Part shown: one piece after another, positions 17,909 to 25,293 of the stretch
How positions within the stretch are numbered: the stretch's first letter is position 1
Layout: every line of letters starts with the position of its first letter
NCBI GenBank assembly: GCA_963777045.1
Contig: CAVZPD010000026.1
Span: forward strand, 62,001-126,000
DNA length: 64,000 nucleotides
Direction of reading: 5' to 3'
DNA from: JAPSGM01 sp963777045
Lineage (GTDB): Bacteria; Chloroflexota; Limnocylindria; QHBO01
Position numbers and translations under genes: made by a program
Notes under the pieces: model-generated
The model's input: the letters and a program-made list of their open reading frames with translations, nothing else
The model's database searches: none
What the model was told of the DNA's origin: nothing

Positions 17909-18100
17909 ATGGCACGACAGTGCGAAATCTGCGGCAAGAAGCCGATCACCGGCTGGAACCCGCAGTCGGTCGGGATGAACCGCAAGCGCGCGCTGCGCCG
18001 CTGGATCCCGAATCTGCAGACTGCGGTCGTCCAGCGCAACGGCAAGCCCGTCCGGGTCAAGGCCTGCTCGCGCTGCCGCCGCACGGCGGAGAAGGCCTGA
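17909..18100 (+). CDS. rpmB: 50S ribosomal protein L28
   Basis: Ribosomal protein L28, 63 residues. MARQCEICGKKP and VKACSRCRR give two CxxC pairs (zinc-ribbon form), and the middle SVGMNRKRALRRWIPNLQ is typical of the family. GGAG lies 8 bases before the ATG at 17909. It is a single-gene unit, transcribed away from recG and followed by a strong hairpin. Confidence 0.97.
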   Translation: MARQCEICGKKPITGWNPQSVGMNRKRALRRWIPNLQTAVVQRNGKPVRVKACSRCRRTAEKA

Positions 18101-18124
18101 CCCTCCTCCCCTGACGGACCGATG

Positions 18125-18148
18125 CGCCCGCGTCTCCTGACGCGGGCG
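18125..18148 (+). terminator. Hairpin after rpmB
   Basis: Perfect 10-bp stem CGCCCGCGTC / GACGCGGGCG with loop TCCT, 24 bases after the rpmB stop. There is no T tract, as is common in GC-rich bacteria. Confidence 0.6.
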
Positions 18149-18198
18149 TCGCCATGTCCGATGCCACCTCTGGTCCGAAGCGACGTCCGAGCGACGGC

Positions 18199-18375
18199 CG
18201 ATAGATCGCCGGATCTGCGCCCGGACAACGGCTGGGGCTCACACGTGCTCGATCTATCGGTGCAGGCGGAGCGTGGAGGCGGGCGGCGGGCCAGTCACCG
18301 GGCATGTCCTGCACCGATAGACCACCCAAATCGACTCCCCGACGCCGCCCAAGGCAACGTTTCGAAGATTTATCG
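18199..18375. repeat. Four-box alternating repeat element, copy A
   Basis: Boxes CGATAG (18199-18204), CTATCG (18254-18259), CGATAG (18315-18320) and TTATCG (about 18370-18375) alternate in orientation at 55, 61 and 56 bases. The two middle boxes extend to TCTATCGGTGCAGG and its inverse. A further shared block ATCTGCGCCCGGA lies 15 bases after the first box starts. Copy B at 37313-37489 has the same boxes at 55, 60 and 56 bases, although most sequence between boxes differs. The element lies between the convergent ends of rpmB and dtd. Confidence 0.8.
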
Positions 18376-18398
18376 ACCCAGCGCCCACTCTCCGCACG

Positions 18399-18848
18399 TC
18401 ATAGGTCGCGCTCCGAGTCGAGGACCAGGGTGAACGGACCGTCGTTGACGAGCTCCACCTCCATCTCCGCACCGAACCGACCCGTCGCCACCCGGTGCCC
18501 GGCCTCGCGCAGCCGCCCGACGAACCGTTCGACCAGCGGGGCGGCCGTCTCCGGCCCTGCGGCATCGGTGAAACCGGGGCGTCGGCCGCGCCGAACGTCG
18601 GCGTAGAGCGTGAACTGGCTCACGACCAGGAACTCGCCGGCCGCATCGGCGATGGCGAGGTTGGTGCGGCCGTCGGCGTCCTCGAAGTAGCGCAGCCCGG
18701 CCAGCTTGGCGGCCATGCGGTCGACGGCCTCCGGCGTGTCGTCCCGCGCAATCCCGCACAGGACCACGGCACCCCGACCGATGCTTCCCACCTCCTCGCC
18801 GCCCACGCGGACGGCCGCACGGGTCACCCGCTGGATGACCAGACGCAT
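18399..18848 (-). CDS. dtd: D-aminoacyl-tRNA deacylase
   Basis: Hydrolyses D-amino acids (and glycine from tRNA-Ala) off tRNA, a translation quality-control step. 149 residues, normal length. MRLVIQRVTRAAVRVGGEEVG at the start, the catalytic SQFTLYADVRRGRRP motif and the C-terminal NDGPFTLVLDS (cross-subunit GP motif) are diagnostic. It follows the glycosidase-like lipoprotein gene by four bases. Confidence 0.97.
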   Translation of the reverse strand: MRLVIQRVTRAAVRVGGEEVGSIGRGAVVLCGIARDDTPEAVDRMAAKLAGLRYFEDADGRTNLAIADAAGEFLVVSQFTLYADVRRGRRPGFTDAAGPETAAPLVERFVGRLREAGHRVATGRFGAEMEVELVNDGPFTLVLDSERDL

Positions 18849-18852
18849 CGGC

Positions 18853-20493
18853 TCAGGAAGCTGGCGAGGCCGCAGCCGACCCCGAGGCCGCCGGTTTCGC
18901 GGATGCCGCGGGGGCGATCGAGGTCAGCGGCCCGGCATCCTCGCCCTCGCGCGGCGGACCCAGGGCCGCCTCCGTGAAACGGGACTGCGCGTTCCAGATC
19001 ATCCAGCCGTAGGTCCCGTTGTCGGCGGCAGCCTGCATCTCCGCCTCGACCTGTGCCGCGGTGTACGGCGGGAACTCGCCGTAGCCGAAGTCCTGGATCC
19101 ACGGCCGGATCTTCATCGGCAGGCCGGCCGACTGCTCGTTCATGATCTGGAGCGTCTTGTCGATCACGTCGTACGGCGCCGTATTCGGCACGGGGTGCCC
19201 GAACACGCCGGGGCCGTAGTGGCTCGGGTAGACCATGGGGCTGAAGTAGTCGATGTACGGCATGATCACCTCGGGCCGCTGGCCGATGCCCTGGTCGTCG
19301 GGGATGATGAAGCTGATCGGGAAGACGTCGGCCGAGAGGAATGCCTTCTCCGCCTCCATCCGATCGGAGACGACCCTGAAGATGCGCCGGATGGCCGGCA
19401 GGCGGAACGATTGCGTGTTGGGCAGGTTGGTGTCGGCCACGTCGTACGGCCCGTCGCTGAAGAAGCGGATGTAGTCGAGCTGGACCTCGTCGAACCCCTT
19501 GTCGGCGAGATCGCCCGCGATGGCGGCGAGGTACTCGGCCACGCCAGGGGCTGCAGGATCCAGCCAGATCCCGCCGCCGTAGTCGCGCCAGGGCTCGCCC
19601 GTCGCCGCATTCCGCACGGCCAGCTCGGGTCGCGATGAGCCGACCGTGTTGTCCTTCATCGAAACCATGCGCGCGATGGTGTAGATCCCGCGCTCCTTCA
19701 GCCTGGGAAGCAGCTCGGCCAGGTCGAAGATGGGTCGGTCGGCCGCCCCCGAGGCCATCGCCTCGGGCAGATCGGTCTCGTAGTAGAGCCAGCCGCCCGT
19801 CTCCTTGACATCGATCACCATCGCGTTGATCTCGGTGCGATCGATGAGGTCGAGCAGCTCATCCAGGCGGCCGGGCGCCTCGAAGACTGCTGCCGGCGCG
19901 TAGAGCGCCCGAGCCTCGAACGGCTGCATGCCGACGTCCTTGGTCATCTGCTCGTCGATCGGCAGCTCCACCAGACGGAAGCCCGGCATCTTGTAGACGA
20001 TGGTCCCCTCCTCGGGCACGTCCGCCAGCCGGTAGCCGCCGTCCTCCCCGGTGCGGGCGATCTCCTGGCTGCCATCCACGAAGACGCGCACGCCGGAGAG
20101 CGGCTTGCCGTCAGCGTCCTGGACGACCCCGCTCAGCACGTTGCTGCGCAGCTCGACCTGGAGGGTGCCATCGGCGGGAACGGTGGCGGTCGCCGGGTCG
20201 TAGCCGTCGCCGCTGACCTCCACCTCGGCGCCGACCGGCGCGGTGATGACGGCCTCGCCCTGCTCGTCGGTGACGACGGCCTGGGAAGATCCCTGCGCCG
20301 TGACGCTGAGCCCGGGCACGGGCTGTCCGCTGGTCCGTCCGAGGGCGACGACGGTCAGCTCGCGCGGCTGCTCTGCGGTCGGAGCCGGCGTCTGTCCGGG
20401 GGGCAGGGGCTCGGACTCACCGCATGCGGCGAGCACCACGGCCAGGGCCAGGAGGATCGCGATCGAGCGCGGGGAGGAGACGCGGGACAGCAG
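18853..20493 (-). CDS. Glycosidase-fold lipoprotein (DUF4015-type), probable CTG start
   Basis: Predicted lipoprotein: hydrophobic signal ending VVLAAC, then a Pro-rich linker, two carboxypeptidase-regulatory-like beta modules (GLSVTAQGSSQAVV, SGVVQDADGKPLSGVRVFVDG) and, from about residue 185, a TIM-barrel domain of the putative glycoside hydrolase DUF4015 type (INAMVIDVKETGG, IYTIARMVSMKD, DEVQLDYIRF, YIDYFSPMVYPSHY, MKIRPWIQDF). The C-terminus is Ala/Ser-rich. The signal peptide needs a start upstream of GTG 20439, but the only codons in frame before a stop are two CTGs (20491-20493 and 20488-20490), 4 and 7 bases after AAGGAG. I place the start at 20493. The substrate is unknown. Confidence 0.83.
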   Translation of the reverse strand: MLSRVSSPRSIAILLALAVVLAACGESEPLPPGQTPAPTAEQPRELTVVALGRTSGQPVPGLSVTAQGSSQAVVTDEQGEAVITAPVGAEVEVSGDGYDPATATVPADGTLQVELRSNVLSGVVQDADGKPLSGVRVFVDGSQEIARTGEDGGYRLADVPEEGTIVYKMPGFRLVELPIDEQMTKDVGMQPFEARALYAPAAVFEAPGRLDELLDLIDRTEINAMVIDVKETGGWLYYETDLPEAMASGAADRPIFDLAELLPRLKERGIYTIARMVSMKDNTVGSSRPELAVRNAATGEPWRDYGGGIWLDPAAPGVAEYLAAIAGDLADKGFDEVQLDYIRFFSDGPYDVADTNLPNTQSFRLPAIRRIFRVVSDRMEAEKAFLSADVFPISFIIPDDQGIGQRPEVIMPYIDYFSPMVYPSHYGPGVFGHPVPNTAPYDVIDKTLQIMNEQSAGLPMKIRPWIQDFGYGEFPPYTAAQVEAEMQAAADNGTYGWMIWNAQSRFTEAALGPPREGEDAGPLTSIAPAASAKPAASGSAAASPAS

Positions 20494-20521
20494 GTGGCTC
20501 CTTTCGATTCAGCTTGGCGGC

Positions 20522-21214
20522 TCAGCTTGCGCCATGATCGGTCGCGGCGGCGCGCAGCGCCTCCACCACGGGGGCGAGATCGCCTTCGTTGGCGTACAGG
20601 GCGCTCCCCGTGACCAGGATGTCGCCGCCGGCAGCATACGCGGGACCGATGGTCTGCAGGCTGACCCCGCCGTCGACGCCGATCGGCAGGTCGAGCCCGC
20701 GTCGCTCCGCCTCCGAACGCAGCGCGGCGAGCTTCGGCAGGACATCGGCGATGAAGGCCTGGCCACCCCACCCGGGGTGGACGGACATGACCAGCACGAG
20801 GTCGACCTGGTCGAGGTAGGGATGGGCCGCCTCTGCCGGCGTCTCGGGATTGAGCGCCAGGCCTGCCGCGCGGCCCGTCCGGTGGATCTCCTCGATCACC
20901 GCGGCGGGATCGTCATCGGCCTCGACGTGGAACGCGACGACGTCGCTGCCCGCGTCCGCGAACGCGCGGACGTAGCGCAGCGGCTCGCTGATCATCAGGT
21001 GGCTGTGGTACGGCAGCGCAGTCTCGGCACGGAGCGCCTCGACGACCACCGGCCCCAGGCTGATGTTCTCGACGAAGTGGCCGTCCATCACGTCGAGATG
21101 GATCGAGTCGACCCCGGCCTCGACCGCTCGCCGCACCTCCTCGCCCAGCCGGGCGAAGTCGGCGTTCAGGATGCTGGCGCTGATCTGCGCGCGGCGCGGC
21201 TCGGGACGCGTCAT
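20522..21214 (-). CDS. rpe: Ribulose-phosphate 3-epimerase
   Basis: Interconverts ribulose 5-phosphate and xylulose 5-phosphate in the pentose phosphate pathway. 230 residues, TIM barrel: ISASILNADFARLGEEV, the metal-binding HLDVMDGHFVENISLGP, MISEPLRYV, VMSVHPGWGGQAF and GVDGGVSLQTI. The ATG at 21214 overlaps the rlmN stop (ATGA). Confidence 0.97.
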   Translation of the reverse strand: MTRPEPRRAQISASILNADFARLGEEVRRAVEAGVDSIHLDVMDGHFVENISLGPVVVEALRAETALPYHSHLMISEPLRYVRAFADAGSDVVAFHVEADDDPAAVIEEIHRTGRAAGLALNPETPAEAAHPYLDQVDLVLVMSVHPGWGGQAFIADVLPKLAALRSEAERRGLDLPIGVDGGVSLQTIGPAYAAGGDILVTGSALYANEGDLAPVVEALRAAATDHGAS

Positions 21215-22362
21215 GGAAGGGCGGTCTCGACCGGTCGCACAGTGGCGGGCAGGGGTCGCTTTGCAAGCTGCGCGTGCAGCTGTCCACAGGCCGCCTCGAT
21301 CTCGCGGCCACGCGTGTCCCGAACGGTGACGGTCACGCCGGCGGCAGCGAGGACCTCGGCGAAGGCGGCGACGCGTCCCGCCGGTGTCCCGCTCCAGCGC
21401 GAGCCGGGGGTCGGGTTGAGCGGGATCAGGTTGACGTGGCTGCGCCAGCCGCGGGCTCGGCCGGCCAGGCGCTCCGCATCGGCCAGCGAGTCGTTCACGC
21501 CGTCGATCATGACGTACTCCAGGCTGACGCGCCGCCCGGTCAGCTCGGAGAAGCGTCGTCCCGCGTCGATGACCGCGTCGAGGCGCCACTTGCGGTTGAT
21601 GGGCACCAGCTCGTCGCGCAGCTCGTCGTCGGCAGCGTGCAGGCTGATGGCGAGGTTGACCTGCGGCAGCTCATCGATCATGGCGTCGATGCCCGGCACC
21701 ACCCCCGACGTGCTCACCGTGATGTGCCGGGCGCCGATGCCCAGCCGGTCCGGGTCGTTCAGCAGGCGCACGGCCTCGAAGACGCGCTCGCGGTTGTTCA
21801 GCGGCTCGCCCATGCCCATGAAGACGATGTTGTAGTGGCCGGTCCTGGACCCCGGCCGCCACCCTGCACCCAGTGCCAGCCACGGCTCGCGGTGCCAGTG
21901 CAGCACCTGGTCGACGATCTCACCGGGCGTCAGCTGGCGTCCGAAGCCTGCCTGGCCGGTGGCGCAGAACGGGCAGCCGACGGCGCAGCCCGCCTGGCTG
22001 GAGATGCAGATGGTGGTGCGTGCCGAGGACCGGCCCCGCCCCGGCGCGTGCATCAGCACCGACTCGACGCGCTGGCCGTCGTGCAGCTCGTGGACGGCCT
22101 TCGCGGTGAGCCCGTCGTCGCCGCGCAGCACGTGGCTGGCCCGTATGCAGGAGAAGCGGAACGCATCGGACAGCGCGGCGCGCAGCGCCACCGGCAGGTC
22201 GGAGAGGTCCTCGAACGAGGTCGTCTCCGGCCGGTGCACCCCGGCCAGGATCTGGCGAGCCCGGTACGCAGGCTCGCCGCGGGCCTCGAGCCACGCGGCG
22301 AGCGCTTCCGGTTCGATCTCGCTGATCGCCGGGGCAACTCCGGCGAGGGGAAGCTCAGTCAC
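21211..22362 (-). CDS. rlmN: 23S rRNA (adenine2503-C2)-methyltransferase RlmN
   Basis: Radical-SAM methyltransferase acting on A2503 of 23S rRNA and A37 of some tRNAs. 383 residues. The Fe-S cluster motif is CAVGCPFCATGQAGF (CxxxCxxC); ICISSQ, VFMGMGEPLNN, ITVSTSGVVPGID and SLHAADDELRDELVPINRKW are family signatures, and the methyl-carrying Cys lies in the C-terminal VTVRDTRGREIEAACGQL. It overlaps the upstream yugP gene by 8 bases. Confidence 0.97.
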   Translation of the reverse strand: MTELPLAGVAPAISEIEPEALAAWLEARGEPAYRARQILAGVHRPETTSFEDLSDLPVALRAALSDAFRFSCIRASHVLRGDDGLTAKAVHELHDGQRVESVLMHAPGRGRSSARTTICISSQAGCAVGCPFCATGQAGFGRQLTPGEIVDQVLHWHREPWLALGAGWRPGSRTGHYNIVFMGMGEPLNNRERVFEAVRLLNDPDRLGIGARHITVSTSGVVPGIDAMIDELPQVNLAISLHAADDELRDELVPINRKWRLDAVIDAGRRFSELTGRRVSLEYVMIDGVNDSLADAERLAGRARGWRSHVNLIPLNPTPGSRWSGTPAGRVAAFAEVLAAAGVTVTVRDTRGREIEAACGQLHAQLAKRPLPATVRPVETALP

Positions 22363-23095
22363 GACGTCCCATGATCAGCATCAGGTAGTAGAGGAAGGTG
22401 AGCAGCGCGGTCAGCGCCGCCGCGACGTAGGTCCATGCGGCGGCCTTGAGGACCTCCCTGGCGCCAGCCTGGCGCTCTCCCAGCATGCCCACGTTGCCGA
22501 CGAAGGCCAGTGCCTTCCCCGACGCGCCGATCTCGACCGGCAGCGTGACGAAGGTGAAGACCACGGCTGCGCCGAAGGCGATCAGGCCGATCCAGGCGAG
22601 GCCCAGGATCTGGAACCAGACACCGGCGATGATCAGCCACGGGGCGATGCTGCTCCCGAACTGGACGGCCGGCACGATGGCCTGCCGGACGGTCATCCAA
22701 GCGTCTCCCTCGCGATCCTGGAGCGCGTGACCCACCTCGTGAGCGATCACGGCGGCGGCGGCCACCGAGAGTCGCTCGGCGCCTGGCACGCCGAGCGCGG
22801 CCTGCTGCGGGTCGAAGCTGCCCAGCTGCCGCTGCCCGGAGACGGCGCTGCTCACCCGCAGCACCTTGCCGCGCGGATCGTAGTGGTCGGTCAGCTGGCC
22901 GGGGACCGGCTCGATCTTGACGTCGGTCAGGCCCTGGCGGTCGAGGAGCCGGCGGGCGAAATCGAAGGCGGACAGGTTGATGCCCGAGTCGACCTTCGAC
23001 CATTTGGCATAGGTGGAGCGGACGCGCCACGCAGCCCAGCCGGTGATCGCGATGCTCGGCAGCATCACCAGCAGGACGTACGGCAGGAAGTTCAT
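22355..23095 (-). CDS. yugP: Zinc metallopeptidase, YugP family, membrane-bound
   Basis: 246 residues. An N-terminal membrane segment (LPYVLLVMLPSIAITGWAAW), the zinc motif HEVGHALQ in VIAHEVGHALQDREGD, and two or three further membrane segments (SIAPWLIIAGVWFQILGLAW, a C-terminal hydrophobic end) define the YugP family of predicted neutral zinc peptidases. Substrates are not known. The gene has a TATACT box at 23130-23135 and AAGGAGG 13 bases before its ATG. It is the first gene of the yugP-rlmN-rpe run. Confidence 0.93.
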   Translation of the reverse strand: MNFLPYVLLVMLPSIAITGWAAWRVRSTYAKWSKVDSGINLSAFDFARRLLDRQGLTDVKIEPVPGQLTDHYDPRGKVLRVSSAVSGQRQLGSFDPQQAALGVPGAERLSVAAAAVIAHEVGHALQDREGDAWMTVRQAIVPAVQFGSSIAPWLIIAGVWFQILGLAWIGLIAFGAAVVFTFVTLPVEIGASGKALAFVGNVGMLGERQAGAREVLKAAAWTYVAAALTALLTFLYYLMLIMGRRD

Positions 23096-23129
23096 GGTTG
23101 TGTCGTGCTACCTCCTTGGGAGCGTGGCG

Positions 23130-23135
23130 AGTATA
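23130..23135 (-). promoter_or_regulatory. -10 box upstream of yugP
   Basis: CGGCTATACTCGCC on the minus strand, 35 bases before the yugP start. The divergent BON-domain gene begins at 23254, so the 158-base gap carries both promoters; none was recognised for the plus strand. Confidence 0.55.
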
Positions 23136-23253
23136 GCCGAGGGTCGGTGAAGCCTCGGTTCGGCACAGATGAAGACGCGCACACCGTCGACGCGGCACGC
23201 GGCGTGCGGGAAGGGCTCTCGACAACCGATGCACATCAGCGAGGTCAAGCAGC

Positions 23254-23808
23254 ATGAACAAGAAGCAGTGGATGGAGGCCGTGCGCGAGGCGCGTCGTGC
23301 CGCCGAGGCAAAGGCTGGTCGGCGGGGTCCCGGCCCCGGCAGCCTCCTGCTGGTCGGCGCTGTCGGCGCCGCCATCGGCGCGGCGCTGGCGCACCTGTTC
23401 GATCCCGACCGGGGCCGATCGCGCCGGGCCCGCTACGCCGACCAGGCGGCGGCGCTCGTTCGCGACGCGGGCGAAGGGCTGGAGCGTGGACGGCGCAGCG
23501 TCACCTCGACCATCGAAGCCAAGTCCTCGGCCATCACCAAGGGACACGGCGGCGAGGTGATGCCGAACGATGCCGCGCTCTCGGACAAGGTCGAGACGGA
23601 GCTGTTCGGCGACCCGAGCGTGCCGAAGGGCGCCATCAACATCAACGTCGAGCAGGGCATCGTGGTGCTGCGCGGGGAGGTCCCCGACGCGGGCATGAGC
23701 GAGCGCCTGGAGAACGCGGCGCGCCGGATCCCCGGCGTGTGGGAGGTCGAGAACCTGCTGCACCTCCCTGGGGAGCCCGCCCCGAGCGAGCCGCAGCCGG
23801 CGCGCTAA
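23254..23808 (+). CDS. BON-domain protein with one membrane segment
   Basis: 184 residues. A basic N-terminus is followed by a Gly/Ala-rich membrane helix (GSLLLVGAVGAAIGAALAHLF, about 30-50), then DPDRGRSRRA as in YtxH-type membrane proteins, a helical linker, and a BON domain from about residue 108 (LSDKVETELFGDPSVPKGAININVEQGIVVLRGEV ... IPGVWEVENLLHLP). BON domains are thought to bind phospholipid or other membrane components, so an envelope-stress or scaffold role is plausible. Its end overlaps the convergent fmt end by 4 bases. Confidence 0.85.
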   Translation: MNKKQWMEAVREARRAAEAKAGRRGPGPGSLLLVGAVGAAIGAALAHLFDPDRGRSRRARYADQAAALVRDAGEGLERGRRSVTSTIEAKSSAITKGHGGEVMPNDAALSDKVETELFGDPSVPKGAININVEQGIVVLRGEVPDAGMSERLENAARRIPGVWEVENLLHLPGEPAPSEPQPAR

Positions 23809-24761
23809 GGGGCGTCGGCGACGGGGGGCGCCGTCCCCAGCAGCACGTGGTCGCGGGGCAGGCCCCGTCGCCACGCGTCGCCCGGCATGGCGGGGCGACC
23901 GGCGGCCTGCACCACTTCGAGCACCAGCGCTCCTTCACCGCACGCCACGCGCGGCCAGTCGCCGGGCAGCAGCGCGCCGATCGGGACGCCGCTGACGCCC
24001 GCCACCGCCCGCGCCGCGCGTACGTGGAGCCGTTGGGTGTCGAGGGTCGTCCAGGCTCCGGGCCACGGCTGCAGCGCTCGAACCTGGCGGTCGATCTCCT
24101 CGGCGGATCGGCGCCAGTCGATCCATCCGTCCGACCTGCTGAAGGGATGGATGTGCGTCATGGCGGCGTCATCCTGCGGCTCGGCCGCGGCTGCGTCGCG
24201 CGGCCAGTCGCGGAGGCGATCGGGGACGACGTCGGCGGCCAGGAGCGAGAGCCGTTCCTCCAGCTCGGGCGTCGTTTCGCGTCCCGCCAGCTGGACCGGC
24301 CACTGGGCGACGATGGGGCCGGCATCGAGCTCCGGCGTCATGATCATGAGCGTCACGCCCGCCACGTCGTCACCGGCCAGGATGGTCGAGGCGACCGGTG
24401 CCGCGCCGCGATGCCGCGGGAGGAGCGACGGATGCACGTTCAGCGGCGGTCGCTCCCCCATCTGCAGGACATCGTCCGGCACGAGCTGGCCGTAGGCCGC
24501 CAGCAGCAGGGCGTCAGGGGCGAAGTCGCGGAGGATGGCGCGGCCTCCGTCGGATCGGAGGCGTCGGGGCGTCTCCACCCGCAGGCCGTGCTCACGTGAC
24601 CACGCCGCGATCGGTGACGGACGCGTCTGGAGGCCTCGGCCGGCGGGACGATCCGGCTGGCTGATCACGAGTGGCGCCTCGCCCTCCGCAACGAGCCGGG
24701 CAAGGAGCGGGACGCCGAAGCTGCCGGTTCCCAGGAAGACGAGGCGGCCGAGGTCGCCCAC
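23805..24761 (-). CDS. fmt: Methionyl-tRNA formyltransferase
   Basis: Formylates initiator Met-tRNA using 10-formyltetrahydrofolate. 318 residues: LVFLGTGSFGVPLLARL, QPDRPAGRG, AAYGQLVPDDVL, the catalytic-region NVHPSLLPRHRGAAPV and the C-terminal tRNA-binding domain (IDWRRSAEEIDRQVRALQPWPGAWT). It immediately follows def, its partner in the formyl-methionine cycle. Confidence 0.97.
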   Translation of the reverse strand: MGDLGRLVFLGTGSFGVPLLARLVAEGEAPLVISQPDRPAGRGLQTRPSPIAAWSREHGLRVETPRRLRSDGGRAILRDFAPDALLLAAYGQLVPDDVLQMGERPPLNVHPSLLPRHRGAAPVASTILAGDDVAGVTLMIMTPELDAGPIVAQWPVQLAGRETTPELEERLSLLAADVVPDRLRDWPRDAAAAEPQDDAAMTHIHPFSRSDGWIDWRRSAEEIDRQVRALQPWPGAWTTLDTQRLHVRAARAVAGVSGVPIGALLPGDWPRVACGEGALVLEVVQAAGRPAMPGDAWRRGLPRDHVLLGTAPPVADAP

Positions 24762-25268
24762 CTAGATGCCCGCGGCGGTCTCTTCCTCCACCTCGCTCGG
24801 GCGGTCGCTGACGCGCACCAGCTCCTCGAGCGACTCGAGGTGATCGATGTAGAGGACGCCGTTGAGGTGGTCGATCTCGTGCTGCAGGGCTCGCGCGAAG
24901 AGCTCCTCGCCCTTGACCCTGAACTCCTTGCCGTGACGATCCTTGGCCTTGACGGTGACGCGGGCATGGCGCGCGACCTCGGCCACGAAGCCGGGAATGG
25001 AGAGGCAGCCCTCCCAGTCGACGACCTCGCCCGTCGTCCTGACGATCTCCGGGTTGACCAGCTCGGTGACCTTGTCCTCGAGCTCGATCACCGCCACCTG
25101 CAGGCCGATGCCCACCTGGTTGGCGGCCAGGCCGATGCCGGGTGCCTCGCGCATCGTCTCGAGCATGTCGTCGAGCAGCCGATGCAGCGATGCGTCGAAC
25201 TGCGTCACCTTCTTCGCGCGCTCACGGAGGATCGGTTCTTCGGCTGTGAGGATGCGACGGATGACCAT
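24762..25268 (-). CDS. def: Peptide deformylase
   Basis: Metalloprotease that removes the N-formyl group from nascent proteins. 168 residues. The three motifs are intact: GIGLAANQVG, EGCLSIPG (Cys metal ligand) and HEIDHLNGVL (two His ligands and catalytic Glu). ATG 25268 gives the family start MVIRRILTAEEPILRERAK. No ribosome binding site is seen; a TACAAT box ends six bases before the ATG, suggesting a leaderless transcript. Confidence 0.97.
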   Translation of the reverse strand: MVIRRILTAEEPILRERAKKVTQFDASLHRLLDDMLETMREAPGIGLAANQVGIGLQVAVIELEDKVTELVNPEIVRTTGEVVDWEGCLSIPGFVAEVARHARVTVKAKDRHGKEFRVKGEELFARALQHEIDHLNGVLYIDHLESLEELVRVSDRPSEVEEETAAGI

Positions 25269-25274
25269 GTCCGC

Positions 25275-25280
25275 ATTGTA
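25275..25280 (-). promoter_or_regulatory. -10 box giving a probable leaderless def mRNA
   Basis: TACAAT followed by GCGGAC and then the def ATG. With normal spacing, transcription would start at or next to the A of the start codon. The box lies in the 25-base gap after the priA stop. Confidence 0.5.
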
Positions 25281-25293
25281 CCGATGCTGGCGT

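Noticed and set aside
18199..18375. The regularly spaced boxes at 18.2 and 37.4 kb read as a short CRISPR array.
   Set aside because: Boxes are too short (6-14 bases), alternate in orientation, occur only four times per locus, and have no cas gene nearby.
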